A stretch of 64,000 nucleotides of DNA from Pelagibius sp050290145 (GCA_050290145.1 JBNKHC010000307.1:3522-67521); one strand, 5' to 3'; numbered from the stretch's first letter, positions 45,210 through 53,678 are shown. Numbers and translations: made by a program. The notes: generated by a model not told the origin, from the letters alone.

Positions 45210-45290
45210 CCCAGGGAGGTTAGTACTCCGTTGGGCCTACGCACGATGGGCCTACGTTTAGTCGTCCCACCTTGGGAGCGAGGCACCTGG
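45134..45290 (+). repeat. 3' end/intergenic direct repeat, copy 1
   Basis: 157 bases matching 49831-49993. It holds the end of the nuclease-type gene and about 100 noncoding bases, with the 10-base unit TGGGCCTACG twice (45232-45241 and 45247-45256) and a CCCACCTTGGGAG hairpin. It is duplicated along with the payload family. Confidence 0.8.
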
Positions 45291-45385
45291 ACACCATAGG
45301 CGCCGCCGGCGGGCCGGTTCAGCCGACGCTTGCGGCCTTTGATGAGTCCCGGCAACGCCGACGCCTTCTCAGCCGAGTAGCTTCG

Positions 45386-45943
45386 ATGACCGACCACGAA
45401 TTCTGCGCTGGCGCGCCGTTGCGCGCGCTTGCCGTATTCCATGACCAGGGGGCCGGCTTCTGGCCGCGCTTCTTCGGGCGACTAGGCTTTCGCCACTGCT
45501 TCGTCGCGGTAAACGACGGCCGTGCGTGGATCGTGATCGACCCCTGCAGCGACGGCACGTGGATCAGCGCGGACGTCGCCGGGGCGGTGGATCTGGCCGC
45601 ACACTATCGTGGGCTCGGCTGCAGTGTCGTCGAGACAGCCGTCGCGCAAGGCGGCCGCCGCTACGGTCTGCCCTGGGCCTTCACCTGCGTCGAGGCGGTC
45701 AAACGCATCCTCCATGTCCACGGCTGGTGGCTCTGGACGCCCTATCAACTCTATCGATGCCTGGAGAAAGAAAACCATGGGAAGCATCTTCAGCCCGCCC
45801 AAGCCGAAAGCCCCGCCGCCGCCACCACCCCCGCCGGATCCAGCGACGGACCCCGCCATCGAGGAAGCACGCAAGCGCGAGCGGGAGGCGGCGAAGCGCC
45901 GGCGCGGCCGCCAGGCGACGATCCTGACCAGCGGCCTGGGTGA
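45386..45943 (+). CDS. Phage protein, papain-like candidate
   Basis: 185 residues from ATG 45386. The conserved stretch has GFRHCFVAVNDGRAWIVIDP and the Cys-containing FTCVEAVKRILHVHGWWLWT. The His/Asp/Cys pattern resembles a papain-like fold seen in podovirus modules near the portal. No activity is established. Its last ~55 codons overlap the next gene in another frame, which is excessive, so the native end may have been lost by a frameshift near 45770. Confidence 0.55.
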   Translation: MTDHEFCAGAPLRALAVFHDQGAGFWPRFFGRLGFRHCFVAVNDGRAWIVIDPCSDGTWISADVAGAVDLAAHYRGLGCSVVETAVAQGGRRYGLPWAFTCVEAVKRILHVHGWWLWTPYQLYRCLEKENHGKHLQPAQAESPAAATTPAGSSDGPRHRGSTQARAGGGEAPARPPGDDPDQRPG

Positions 45944-45986
45944 CACCGGCGATCCCAGGGTGCAGCAGCCGACGCTACTCGGGTGA
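45777..45986 (+). CDS. Small Pro-rich phage protein before the portal
   Basis: 69 residues: MGSIFSPPKPKAPPPPPPPP, then a Arg/Lys-rich helix and an end in TSGLGDTGDP...TLLG. Proteins with this Pro run and LG ending are common just upstream of podovirus portal genes. Function is unknown. The SD is GGAGAAAG. It overlaps the preceding frame. Confidence 0.7.
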   Translation: MGSIFSPPKPKAPPPPPPPPDPATDPAIEEARKREREAAKRRRGRQATILTSGLGDTGDPRVQQPTLLG

Positions 45987-46019
45987 GCCTTCATCGTTCC
46001 ATCAAGACAGGATCCCTTC

Positions 46020-47660
46020 ATGCCTCGCGAAATTGATGATCTGCTGGCGCGCCACAAGCGCCTGAAGGACCAGCGCCGCGTCTGGGAAAGCCACTGGCAG
46101 GAGTTGGCGGAGGTGATGCTGCCGCGCCGTGCCGACTTCACAACGCAAAAGACGGACGGCGAACGGCGGACCCAGCACCTTTTCGACGGCACACCGATGC
46201 TGGCGCGGCGCGGCCTGGCGGCGGCCATCGACGGCCTGCTGAAGCCCAAGACCGCCCGTTGGTTCCGGGTAAAGACGATGGACGATGCCCTGGGCGAGGA
46301 CGAGGGCGTGAAGCGCTGGCTGGAGATCGCCGAGGAGCGGCTCTACCGCGCCATCTACAGCCGCCGCGCCCGCTTCATCCAGCGCTCCGGCGAGGTGGAC
46401 GAGGACCTGGTGACCTTCGGCAGCGGCGTGCTGTTCATCGGCGAGGGGCGCGAGCTGAACCGCCTGTTGTTTCGCTCCTACCACCTGAAGGACGTGGTGC
46501 TGAGCGAAAACGCCGACGGCGAGATTGACAGCCTGTTCATCACCCTGCGCCTGACGGCGCGGCACGCGGCGCAGCGTTTCGGCGAGGCGGCGCTGGGGAA
46601 GGACACCCGCGAGGCGCTGAAGGCGGGGGAGGCGGACAAGGAGTTCACCTTCCTGCAGGCGGTCATGCCGCGCGAAGAGCGCGACCGAAGGCGCCGTGAC
46701 AACAAGAACCTGCCCTATGCTTCGCTCATCGTCGACGTGCAGTCCGAGCACCTGGTGAGCGAAAGCGGCTACCACGAGTTTCCCTTCGCGGTGCCGCGCT
46801 GGGACACGAGCTCGGGCGAGGTCTACGGCCGCTCCCCCGGCATGATCGCCCTGCCGGACGCCAACACCCTGCAGCAGATGGGCAAGACCCTGCTGGTCGC
46901 CGGGCACAAGGCGGTCGACCCGCCTCTGCTGGTGGGCGACGATTCCGTGCTGGGCACGCCGAAGACCTTCCCCGGCGGCATCACCACCTTCGACATGCAG
47001 GCGGCGCGCGACCTGGGCCGCATTCCCATCGAGCCGCTGCAGACCGGTTTCAACCTGCCGCTGGGTCGCGAGATGCAGAAGGACGCCCGCGACCAGATCT
47101 GGGCCGCCTTCTTCCGCAACGTGCTGCAGCTGCCCGTCGACGCGCCGCGCATGACGGCGACGGAGGTCCTGGAGCGCAAGGAGGAGTTCATCCGCACCAT
47201 CGGACCGGTCTTCGGGCGGCTGGAGAGCGACTACATCGGCCAGGTGGTGGAGCGCAGCTTCAACATCCTGCTGCGCGCCGGCGCCTTTCCGCAGCCGCCG
47301 GAGATCCTGCAGGGCCAGGAGGTGGTCTTCGACTACGCCAGCCCGGTGGAGCAGGCGCGCCGCCAGATCGAGGCGGCGGGCGCGGCGCGCTCGGTGGAGC
47401 TGCTGGCGCCCTTCGTGCAGGCCGACCCGAGCATCCTCGACAACTTCGACGGCGACGCCATCGCCCGCGATACGCCGGAAATCTTCGGCATGCCGCAGCG
47501 CTGGTTGCGTCCCAAGGAGGAGGTCGACGGCCGCCGCGAAGGCCGCCAGCAGGCCGACCAGGCAGACGCCCTGCTGCAAGGGGCGGCGGAGGCCGCCGGC
47601 GGCGGCGCAGGGGGAGGCGGCGTGCTGCAACAGCTTCTGCAAGGGGGCGCACCGCAGTGA
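46020..47660 (+). CDS. Portal (head-tail connector) protein
   Basis: 546 residues, T7 gp8-like. The N-terminus has LKDQRRVWESHWQELAEVMLPRRADF, seen in part as RVWESHWQELAEVMLPR, and later GVLFIGEGRELN and GSPGMIALPDANTLQQMG-like SPGMIALPDANTLQQMG. It forms the dodecameric ring through which DNA is packaged and ejected. ATG 46020. Its 3' end overlaps the next gene by 4 bases. Confidence 0.92.
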   Translation: MPREIDDLLARHKRLKDQRRVWESHWQELAEVMLPRRADFTTQKTDGERRTQHLFDGTPMLARRGLAAAIDGLLKPKTARWFRVKTMDDALGEDEGVKRWLEIAEERLYRAIYSRRARFIQRSGEVDEDLVTFGSGVLFIGEGRELNRLLFRSYHLKDVVLSENADGEIDSLFITLRLTARHAAQRFGEAALGKDTREALKAGEADKEFTFLQAVMPREERDRRRRDNKNLPYASLIVDVQSEHLVSESGYHEFPFAVPRWDTSSGEVYGRSPGMIALPDANTLQQMGKTLLVAGHKAVDPPLLVGDDSVLGTPKTFPGGITTFDMQAARDLGRIPIEPLQTGFNLPLGREMQKDARDQIWAAFFRNVLQLPVDAPRMTATEVLERKEEFIRTIGPVFGRLESDYIGQVVERSFNILLRAGAFPQPPEILQGQEVVFDYASPVEQARRQIEAAGAARSVELLAPFVQADPSILDNFDGDAIARDTPEIFGMPQRWLRPKEEVDGRREGRQQADQADALLQGAAEAAGGGAGGGGVLQQLLQGGAPQ

Positions 47661-47992
47661 CCCCGATGCTGCGTCTGTTCCGCAAGGGACCGCCCGGCCG
47701 GCCGGACCCCGACGCCTTCTTCGCGGCGCTGCGCCGGGCCTCGCTGGGCGAGCGCTACACCGCCATCGACCGCTACCGCGACTTCCGCGCCGTGTTCTTC
47801 GGGGAGTCGACGCCGCAGCAGGGCAAGCGGGTGCTGTGGCAGATCCTGGAATGGTGCCGCCTTTTCCGTCCGGTGAGCGCGCCGGGCGACCCGCACGAGA
47901 CCTACCGCCGTGACGGCGAGCGCAACATCGGCCTCAAGATCTTCATGACCCTGAACGCCGAACCGGACGAGCCGATTCCGCCCCAGGAGTAA
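47657..47992 (+). CDS. Bbp19-like podovirus protein
   Basis: 111 residues, overlapping the portal stop by ATGA-type coupling. The core FRAVFFGESTPQQGKRVLWQ, then DGERNIGLKIFMTLN, resembles the small protein between portal and scaffold in BPP-1-type phages. The role is not established. Confidence 0.65.
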   Translation: MTPMLRLFRKGPPGRPDPDAFFAALRRASLGERYTAIDRYRDFRAVFFGESTPQQGKRVLWQILEWCRLFRPVSAPGDPHETYRRDGERNIGLKIFMTLNAEPDEPIPPQE

Positions 47993-47995
47993 GCC

Positions 47996-49885
47996 ATGAC
48001 CGACGATGCCTCCCCGGAGGCTGCCGGCGAGACCGCCGGCGGCCCGCTTCCTGCTGCGCGCGATATGCGCTTCGTCATCCGCAAGGTACCGCCGCCGACG
48101 GCGGCGGAACGCCAGGCGCGGCGCGACGCCATGGAACGGGCGATCCGGTTCGGCGCGGCGCCCTACCGCGACGGCGATGGCAAGTCGCGCTACGTCTTCT
48201 TCCGGGAAGCCAACAACGCGCCGGTCGAGGCCTGGCGGCGCGACCGAGAGGCCAAGCGCCGCTATCGCCGCACGCAGCAGGCGCGTAAGGCCGCGGGTCA
48301 GATGGCCTGGCATCCTGAGGACCAGATCGAGCTCGCCAAACGCCTGGGGGCGATCTACCACCGCGAGGGCCGCAGTGTTGAGGGGGCTGCCGAACGCGGG
48401 CTCTACGACGCCATCTGGCGCTACGAGCACGTCTTCGACAGCTTCACGGTGCCCAGGCGCTACGGCCGCGACATCATCGACACCGGACGCATCGCCGCGG
48501 TGGCCGAGGAAGAGGGGCGCAGGTTGCAGGCCGAAGACCCCAGGGCCAAGGGTGGCTTCTGGGTGCGGGACCGCAAGAACAACGGCCTCATCTATGTGGT
48601 GCCCAATCCCGATCCCGAGATGGCGGCAGGGGATGGATTCTTTGCGGGCGAGGGCGCGGACAGCCTGGCCGGTGATGCCGGCATCGACAGCGCCCTGGAG
48701 CAGTTCTATCCCGCCGACGATTTTGATATCCCGACCGAGAGCTATGACCCCTCCGGGTTCTACCAGCTCGAAGAGGCGGAAGACGGCAGCGGCGTTTTGG
48801 TCCTGACCCCCAAAGGCTTCGGCGAGGGCGGTATGCAAGCCGCCGCCGAAAGACGCCGCGCGGGCCGCTACGAGATCGCTCAGACGACCCTGGACGACGT
48901 CTTCGACGGCATCGTCGCGGTGCTGGACAGCGGGCGCGACGCGGACGATCCGGCCTGGCAACAGCTTGCCCGCATCGCGGCGGAAGTGGCCCCCGGCACC
49001 GGCAACGTACTCAGCTCGCGCGAGGCCTACATCGCCTTCAAGGCCGCCGCGACGGCGATGGAGAAGGGCGACTGGGGCGAGGCGCTGCTGAACGGCGGCG
49101 AGGCGCTGTTCAACGCCGCCGGCGCGGTGCCGGCCTTCGGCGAGCTGCTGCGTCTCGGCAAGGGGGCGGTGAAGGTCGCCAACCTGCTATATCAGGTGGG
49201 CCGAACTACCGGCGCCCGTCCGGTGGTGGCCGCCATGGCCAGAAGCGCCGAAGAACTGGCGCCGCTGGTCAAGCGGTCAAAGCAGAGCCGGGGGCCCTTC
49301 AAGGCACTGGAGAAGACGCCGGGCGGCAACGAGGCCGCGCGCCTGGTGGACCTGCGCCAGAAGGTGCGGCGCCGCCACTCCGGCGGCTTCTTCGAGCAGT
49401 CAGCCGAGCGCGCCTTCGAGGCGACGCGCTTTCCACCGCGCAACGCCATTGCCATAGAGCGGCGCGGGCTGGCGGCGACGGACATGGCGGTGACAGAGGC
49501 ACTGTACGGCGGGAAGAGCGTGGTGCGTGACGCCATGTATCGTCATGGGGCCGGTCCCATCACTTTCTACTTCGGCGAGGCCGGCAACGCGGCGAAGAAG
49601 TACAGGGGCGGCAGCGGCTTGGCCCACATCATCGCCAAGCACGGCCCCGAGGTGATGCCCGAGGTCATCGAGACGATTTCGAAGGGGAGGCATACATTTG
49701 TAGGGAGTGGCGTCAATCAACGAATGATCATTCAACACAATGATCAGATCGTGATCCTCTCCCACTTCAATTTTGGCAGCGGCAAGCACGAGTCTTGGCT
49801 ACTGACCGGATACCAAAAGGGCGATACCGACATCAACTTCGATCTCAGCCAGCTCACGGGGCCGCTGTTCTTCAAAGCGAACTAG
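47996..49885 (+). CDS. Payload gene C: shared N-domain plus PBECR-like nuclease
   Basis: 629 residues. Residues 1-207 are the same N-domain as in payloads A and B. A middle region (about 300-420) contains a hydrophobic Ala/Gly-rich segment (ALFNAAGAVPAFGELLRLG). The C-terminal ~110 residues have GLAHIIAKHGPEVMPEVIETI, seen as GLAHIIAKHGPEVMPEVI, RMIIQHNDQIVILS and SWLLTGYQKG. This is the pattern of phage Barnase/EndoU/ColicinE5/RelE-like (PBECR) RNases of polyvalent phage proteins. No immunity gene is evident; a 3' repeat follows. SD AGGAG overlaps the previous stop. Confidence 0.75.
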   Translation: MTDDASPEAAGETAGGPLPAARDMRFVIRKVPPPTAAERQARRDAMERAIRFGAAPYRDGDGKSRYVFFREANNAPVEAWRRDREAKRRYRRTQQARKAAGQMAWHPEDQIELAKRLGAIYHREGRSVEGAAERGLYDAIWRYEHVFDSFTVPRRYGRDIIDTGRIAAVAEEEGRRLQAEDPRAKGGFWVRDRKNNGLIYVVPNPDPEMAAGDGFFAGEGADSLAGDAGIDSALEQFYPADDFDIPTESYDPSGFYQLEEAEDGSGVLVLTPKGFGEGGMQAAAERRRAGRYEIAQTTLDDVFDGIVAVLDSGRDADDPAWQQLARIAAEVAPGTGNVLSSREAYIAFKAAATAMEKGDWGEALLNGGEALFNAAGAVPAFGELLRLGKGAVKVANLLYQVGRTTGARPVVAAMARSAEELAPLVKRSKQSRGPFKALEKTPGGNEAARLVDLRQKVRRRHSGGFFEQSAERAFEATRFPPRNAIAIERRGLAATDMAVTEALYGGKSVVRDAMYRHGAGPITFYFGEAGNAAKKYRGGSGLAHIIAKHGPEVMPEVIETISKGRHTFVGSGVNQRMIIQHNDQIVILSHFNFGSGKHESWLLTGYQKGDTDINFDLSQLTGPLFFKAN

Positions 49886-49993
49886 AGGGGAAGGGGTGTG
49901 CCCCGGTGAACCCAGGGAGGCTTTTGACTCCGTTGGGCCTACGCACGATGGGCCTACGTCTTAGCTGTCCCACCGTGGGAGCGAGGCACTTGG
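49831..49993 (+). repeat. 3' end/intergenic direct repeat, copy 2
   Basis: Counterpart of 45134-45290: the gene C 3' end, then GTGTGCCCCGG, two TGGGCCTACG units (49934-49943 and 49949-49958) and the hairpin TCCCACCGTGGGA. Its preservation beside both an intact and a deleted member suggests it is part of the mobile cassette. Confidence 0.8.
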
Positions 49994-50033
49994 TGAAGAT
50001 AGAGAGCGCCGCCGCAACCTTCAACACTACCGC

Positions 50034-50531
50034 TCAGCGGTAGACATAGCGCAGCTGGCGCTCGCCGCGCAGGGGGCAGGGCGGCCCCAGACCGTCGAAG
50101 CGGAAGCCGAGGCGCTCCAGCCACTCCCTGCTGGGGGCATGGTCGGGGTGGGCTTCCACCACAATGCTGTGCAGACCGTAGTGGCGTATGAGCCGCGGCA
50201 AGGCGCGGGCGAAAGCGCGGAACAGGCTCTGCCGGGTGCGGCGGCAGAGCGGCGCCGAAAGGAAGGCCCAGGCCTTGGCCTGCAGGCCCTCGATCACCAG
50301 ACCGACGCAGGCCACGACCTCGCCGCTCCACAGGAGGGTGAGGGCAGGCCCGTTACGATAGTAGGCCATCGCGAAGCGCTGCAGGGAGCGGCGCAGCATC
50401 GGCGCGGGCTCCAACTCGGCAAGGTGGGTGTTGCTGAAGGGAACGAGGCCGAGCGCCGCACCCGCCGCCGCCGCGGATTGGGCCGCCTTGCGCCTCTGGC
50501 CCGTGGGAACCTGGCTTTCCGTCGTCTGCAT
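50034..50531 (-). CDS. GNAT-like gp13-type protein, inverted copy
   Basis: 165 residues, ATG 50531 with AGGAAGACC upstream. It has the same plan as the gene at 57998: LVPFSNTHLAELEP, then RFAMAYYRNGPALTLLWSGEVVACVGLVIEG and AWAFLSAPLCRR. It is a GNAT-fold internal-virion/gp13-like protein, and the substrate site is unclear. It lies antisense in the late operon, upstream of scaffold. Confidence 0.65.
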   Translation of the reverse strand: MQTTESQVPTGQRRKAAQSAAAAGAALGLVPFSNTHLAELEPAPMLRRSLQRFAMAYYRNGPALTLLWSGEVVACVGLVIEGLQAKAWAFLSAPLCRRTRQSLFRAFARALPRLIRHYGLHSIVVEAHPDHAPSREWLERLGFRFDGLGPPCPLRGERQLRYVYR

Positions 50532-50728
50532 GGTCTTCCTCCGTGTTGTGCGGCGGGTTTCAGTCTCCTCTCTTATCTCTACGCAAGATTGTAATCGAAT
50601 TAAGGCGTAAATTTGTCATTCCCCCGGAATCTGCGGGCAGAGTGGACCCATAGGTTGAGGCGATCCCGATCTGGGAACGGGGTGCCCAGCGTTTCACAGT
50701 CTCGAAAAAGCAAAAGAGGACGGACCCG

Positions 50729-51595
50729 ATGAGCGACAATCCGGTAACGGCAGGCGAGCCCGAGACACTAACTTCCGGCGGCGAGCCCGGCACACCCGGC
50801 GGCGGCGACTGGCGCGGCGCCATAGCCGACCCGGGCCTGCGGCGGGTGGCCGAGAAGTTCACCTCGCCGGCCGAAGTGGTGAAATCCTACGCCGCCCTGC
50901 AGAGCCGGCTCGGCCGCTCGGTGGTGAAACCGGGACCCGATGCAAGCGCGGAGGAGTTAGCCAGCTACCGTCGCCAGCTCGGCGTGCCGGAAAGCTCCGC
51001 GGGCTACCAAGTGAGCCTTCCGGAAGACCTGCCGGAGCAACTGCGTGCCGATCCGGCGGGCGCGGCGCTGCAGCGCAATTTCCTGCAGGCCATGCACGAG
51101 GCCGGCGCCAGCAACGAGGTCGTGCAGAAGGCGCTCGACTGGTACTACGGCAACGTGACGCAAAGCCTGACCCAGCAGGCGCAGTCGGTGGCCGAACGCC
51201 GCGCCGAGGCGGAAGCCAGCCTGCGCCACGAGTGGGGCGGGGACCACGAGCGCAACCTGACCTTCGCCCAGCGCGCGGTGCAGTCTTTCGGCGACGATAG
51301 CTTCGTCGACTTCCTGGAGAGCCAGGAGGTGGAGGGCGTGAGACTGGGCGACCACCCGGCCTTCGTGCGCGCCTTCGCCGCCATCGGCCGGGCCATGGGT
51401 GAAGACGTCCCCTTGAGCGGCGCGGGGGCGAGCGGCGGCAGCAGCCTGCAGGCGCGCATCGACGCCCTCCACGCCCTGCAGGACAGCGACCCGCAGAAGT
51501 ACGCTTCCCGCGCCGTGCAGGGCGAGCTGCAGTCGCTCTACGCCCGCCTCTACGGCGGCCAGCCGGTAGTGGGCAGCGAAGGACGGCGGCTGTGA
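50729..51595 (+). CDS. Scaffolding protein
   Basis: 288 residues, acidic and helical. It has KFTSPAEVVKSYAALQSRLGR near residue 45, a coiled-coil-prone centre (QQAQSVAERRAEAEASLRHEW) and a small C-terminal domain (ARIDALHALQDSDPQKY). Position between Bbp19-like and capsid genes matches the podovirus scaffold, which guides procapsid assembly and then leaves. Confidence 0.8.
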   Translation: MSDNPVTAGEPETLTSGGEPGTPGGGDWRGAIADPGLRRVAEKFTSPAEVVKSYAALQSRLGRSVVKPGPDASAEELASYRRQLGVPESSAGYQVSLPEDLPEQLRADPAGAALQRNFLQAMHEAGASNEVVQKALDWYYGNVTQSLTQQAQSVAERRAEAEASLRHEWGGDHERNLTFAQRAVQSFGDDSFVDFLESQEVEGVRLGDHPAFVRAFAAIGRAMGEDVPLSGAGASGGSSLQARIDALHALQDSDPQKYASRAVQGELQSLYARLYGGQPVVGSEGRRL

Positions 51596-51617
51596 AGAAA
51601 GGGCCGGAGCTGCCTTC

Positions 51618-51923
51618 CTAATTGCCTTTCAGTCTGGTCGATGGCGTGGCCCCGGACCTCGAGTCCGCCTTTTTGCAGTGCACCACGTTGTCCTTCATGG
51701 AGCACTCGGCCTTGATCAGACCGGGGCCGCAGTTCAGCCCTTGCGGTCCGGAATTGCAGTTGGTGCAGCCGCCGGCGGGACACCACTTGCAGCAGGCGGG
51801 AAACTCGGTCTGCCCGGGCGGCGGCGCCTTTAACATCACGGGGCCTTCTTGGGCCTGAGCGACATTGGTCAGGAACATGAGCGCGCCGATGAGAGCGGCG
51901 CAGAGTCCGATTCTGATAGGCAT
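51618..51923 (-). CDS. Secreted Cys-rich protein 1
   Basis: 101 residues, with an N-terminal signal (IGLCAALIGALMFLTNVAQA) and a mature part rich in Cys: PACCKWCPAGGCTNC, LNCGPGLIKAEC, VHCKKA. It is paralogous to the next gene. Antisense to the structural genes between scaffold and capsid; AAGGACC precedes ATG 51923. It may be a metal-binding or disulfide-bonded surface protein expressed by the lysogen. Confidence 0.7.
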   Translation of the reverse strand: MPIRIGLCAALIGALMFLTNVAQAQEGPVMLKAPPPGQTEFPACCKWCPAGGCTNCNSGPQGLNCGPGLIKAECSMKDNVVHCKKADSRSGATPSTRLKGN

Positions 51924-51956
51924 GGTTCGGTCCTTGTCAGTGCGGCCAGACGACGG

Positions 51957-52274
51957 TCAGCCGTCGTCGCGGATGCAGGTCGCCTTGTTGTCGACGACCT
52001 GGCACTTTGCCTTGATCAGGCCGGAGCCGCAGTTGAGCTGTGGCGTGTTCGGATAGGCGTTGCAACCGGTGCAGCCGCCTGCCGGACAGGCCGAGCAGCA
52101 GGCCTCGAAGCGCTGCTTGCCTGGTGGGACCGACTTCAGCGACGAAGGGCCGGTCGCCGTCGGGCGCGGCGGTTCGGCCGGCGAGGTGTTGCTCTTGAGC
52201 TGCGCCTGGGCGGCGCCGCCAATGGCCATGGCAGTGCAGAGAAAAGCAATGGAAATTAGATGCTTGAGGCTCAT
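51957..52274 (-). CDS. Secreted Cys-rich protein 2
   Basis: 105 residues, signal peptide ending near AAQAQ, mature part with EACCSACPAGGCTGCN, LNCGSGLIKAKC and ATCIRDDG. The Cys frame is the same as in protein 1, 33 bases upstream of it on the same strand. GGGAGGACC precedes ATG 52274. Tandem duplication. No known family was recognised. Confidence 0.7.
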   Translation of the reverse strand: MSLKHLISIAFLCTAMAIGGAAQAQLKSNTSPAEPPRPTATGPSSLKSVPPGKQRFEACCSACPAGGCTGCNAYPNTPQLNCGSGLIKAKCQVVDNKATCIRDDG

Positions 52275-52493
52275 CGTTCAGGTCCTCCCTGTCCGAGGTA
52301 CCAATGAGACCGGGCGATCGTGAAGGGCAACTGCCCGGATCGGAGGCCGCGCTCCAATAGGCGCGCTTTGCGATGGCCTTCACCGCCAAGCAGCGCGGCG
52401 TCACCGAAAGCAGCTGAGTGCAATCGCAACCGATATGTTATCTGCACTTTATTGCAATGTCGCCATTGCAATTTCGGTGTAGCGGCAGAGGGT

Positions 52494-52658
52494 ATGGAAA
52501 AGGCTGCGGCTAGAGTAGCCGAAAGCCAACATGCCGGCGGCCCGCTTGCTCCCGCGTCTGATATGCCTTCTTTCGCCCTTCGCGAGTTGCCGCAGCCGAC
52601 CCCAGGTCCAGAGTCATACAGGATACCCAGAGTCATACAGGATACAGGGACACCCTGA
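52494..52658 (+). pseudogene. Remnant of the shared payload N-domain
   Basis: 54 codons aligned to the first ~35 residues of payload genes (AGGPLAPASDMPSFALRELPQPT here versus AGGPLPAARDMRF in gene C). The frame is then broken by a 19-base tandem duplication (52608-52645) and stops. It lacks the rest of the domain and any payload. It shows that another cassette once sat before the capsid gene. Confidence 0.7.
52608..52645. repeat. Perfect 19-base tandem duplication
   Basis: CCAGAGTCATACAGGATAC at 52608-52626 and again at 52627-52645. A non-multiple of three inside the payload remnant, so it is a frameshifting slippage event. Confidence 0.9.
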
Positions 52659-52828
52659 CGGCCCCTGCAGCCTGGCATCTTTCCGCAATCCGTAAGGCCC
52701 TCTAAGCGGCCCGAGGCGGCCTGATCCTGCGCCTTCCCGGGGCAGGGCAGGGACCCGCATACCTAGCCGCTCTCCCGGATAACCGACCGGAGCGCTCACC
52801 CCCACTTCCTTTATAGAGGAGATGTGCG

Positions 52829-53665
52829 TTGAGCACTTCCATCGACCTTTCCTTCGTGAAGCAGTTCGAACGCGAGGTTCACGAAGCCTATCAGCGCCAG
52901 GGTTCGCTGCTGCGGGCCACGGTGCGTTCCAAGAACAACGTGAAGGGCGCCTCGACGACCTTCCAGAAGATCGGCAAGGGCGTCGCCTCCACCAAGGCCC
53001 GCCACGGCAAGGTCACGCCGATGAACGTCGACCACACACCGATCGAGTGCACCCTGCAGGACTTCTATGCCGGCGACTACGTTGACAAGCTGGACGAGGC
53101 GAAGATCAATCATGACGAGCGCATGGTCATCGCCAACGCCGGCGCCTGGGGCCTGGGCCGCAAGACCGATGAGCTGATCATCGCGCAGGCGGACCAGACC
53201 ACTTCCTTCGTCGGCACCTTCACCGGCGGACTGACCCGTACCCTGCTGCTGCAGGCGGTGGAAGCCCTGGACGACAACGACGTGCCGGACGACGGCATGC
53301 GCTGGGGCCTGCTGACCCCCCGGCAGTGGTCCATCGCGCTGACCATCCCGGAATTCGCCAGCGCGGACTTCGTGGGCGACGATCTGCCCTACATGCAGCG
53401 TAACCGCACCCGCTCCTGGCTGGGCGTGAACTGGATGCGGCACACCGGCCTGCCCGGCAAAGGCACGGCCAACGCGGTGTGCTTCACCTATCACAAAAAC
53501 GCTCTGGGCCACGGCAGCGGCGCCGACGTGACCAGCGACATCACCTGGCACGGCGACCGGGCGGCCCACTTCGTCAACAACATGATGAGCCAGGGCGCCT
53601 GCCTGATCGATCCGGAAGGCGTGATCGAGGTCCGCGTCGACGACACCGCCACTATCCCGGCCTAA
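52829..53665 (+). CDS. Major capsid protein
   Basis: 278 residues, starting at TTG 52829 with GAGGAG upstream. It resembles podovirus/BPP-1-type capsid proteins: VKQFEREVHEAYQRQGSLLR, seen as KQFEREVHEAYQRQGSLLR, HGKVTPMNVDHTP and TWHGDRAAHFVNNMMSQGA. It builds the icosahedral shell. It is followed at once by the cement-like gene and a strong terminator. Confidence 0.88.
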   Translation: MSTSIDLSFVKQFEREVHEAYQRQGSLLRATVRSKNNVKGASTTFQKIGKGVASTKARHGKVTPMNVDHTPIECTLQDFYAGDYVDKLDEAKINHDERMVIANAGAWGLGRKTDELIIAQADQTTSFVGTFTGGLTRTLLLQAVEALDDNDVPDDGMRWGLLTPRQWSIALTIPEFASADFVGDDLPYMQRNRTRSWLGVNWMRHTGLPGKGTANAVCFTYHKNALGHGSGADVTSDITWHGDRAAHFVNNMMSQGACLIDPEGVIEVRVDDTATIPA

Positions 53666-53678
53666 GGAGAGCTGAACC

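Noticed and set aside
45195..45280. tRNA or attachment-site core in the repeated noncoding block
   Set aside because: No cloverleaf, CCA end or anticodon stem; the block is repeated beside payload genes, not at phage ends.
52419..52475. Cluster of ATTGCAAT/GCAAT motifs resembling repressor operators
   Set aside because: Half-site spacing is 6-8 or irregular, not the 7-base inverted arrangement of O1-O5; may be chance in an AT-rich stretch.
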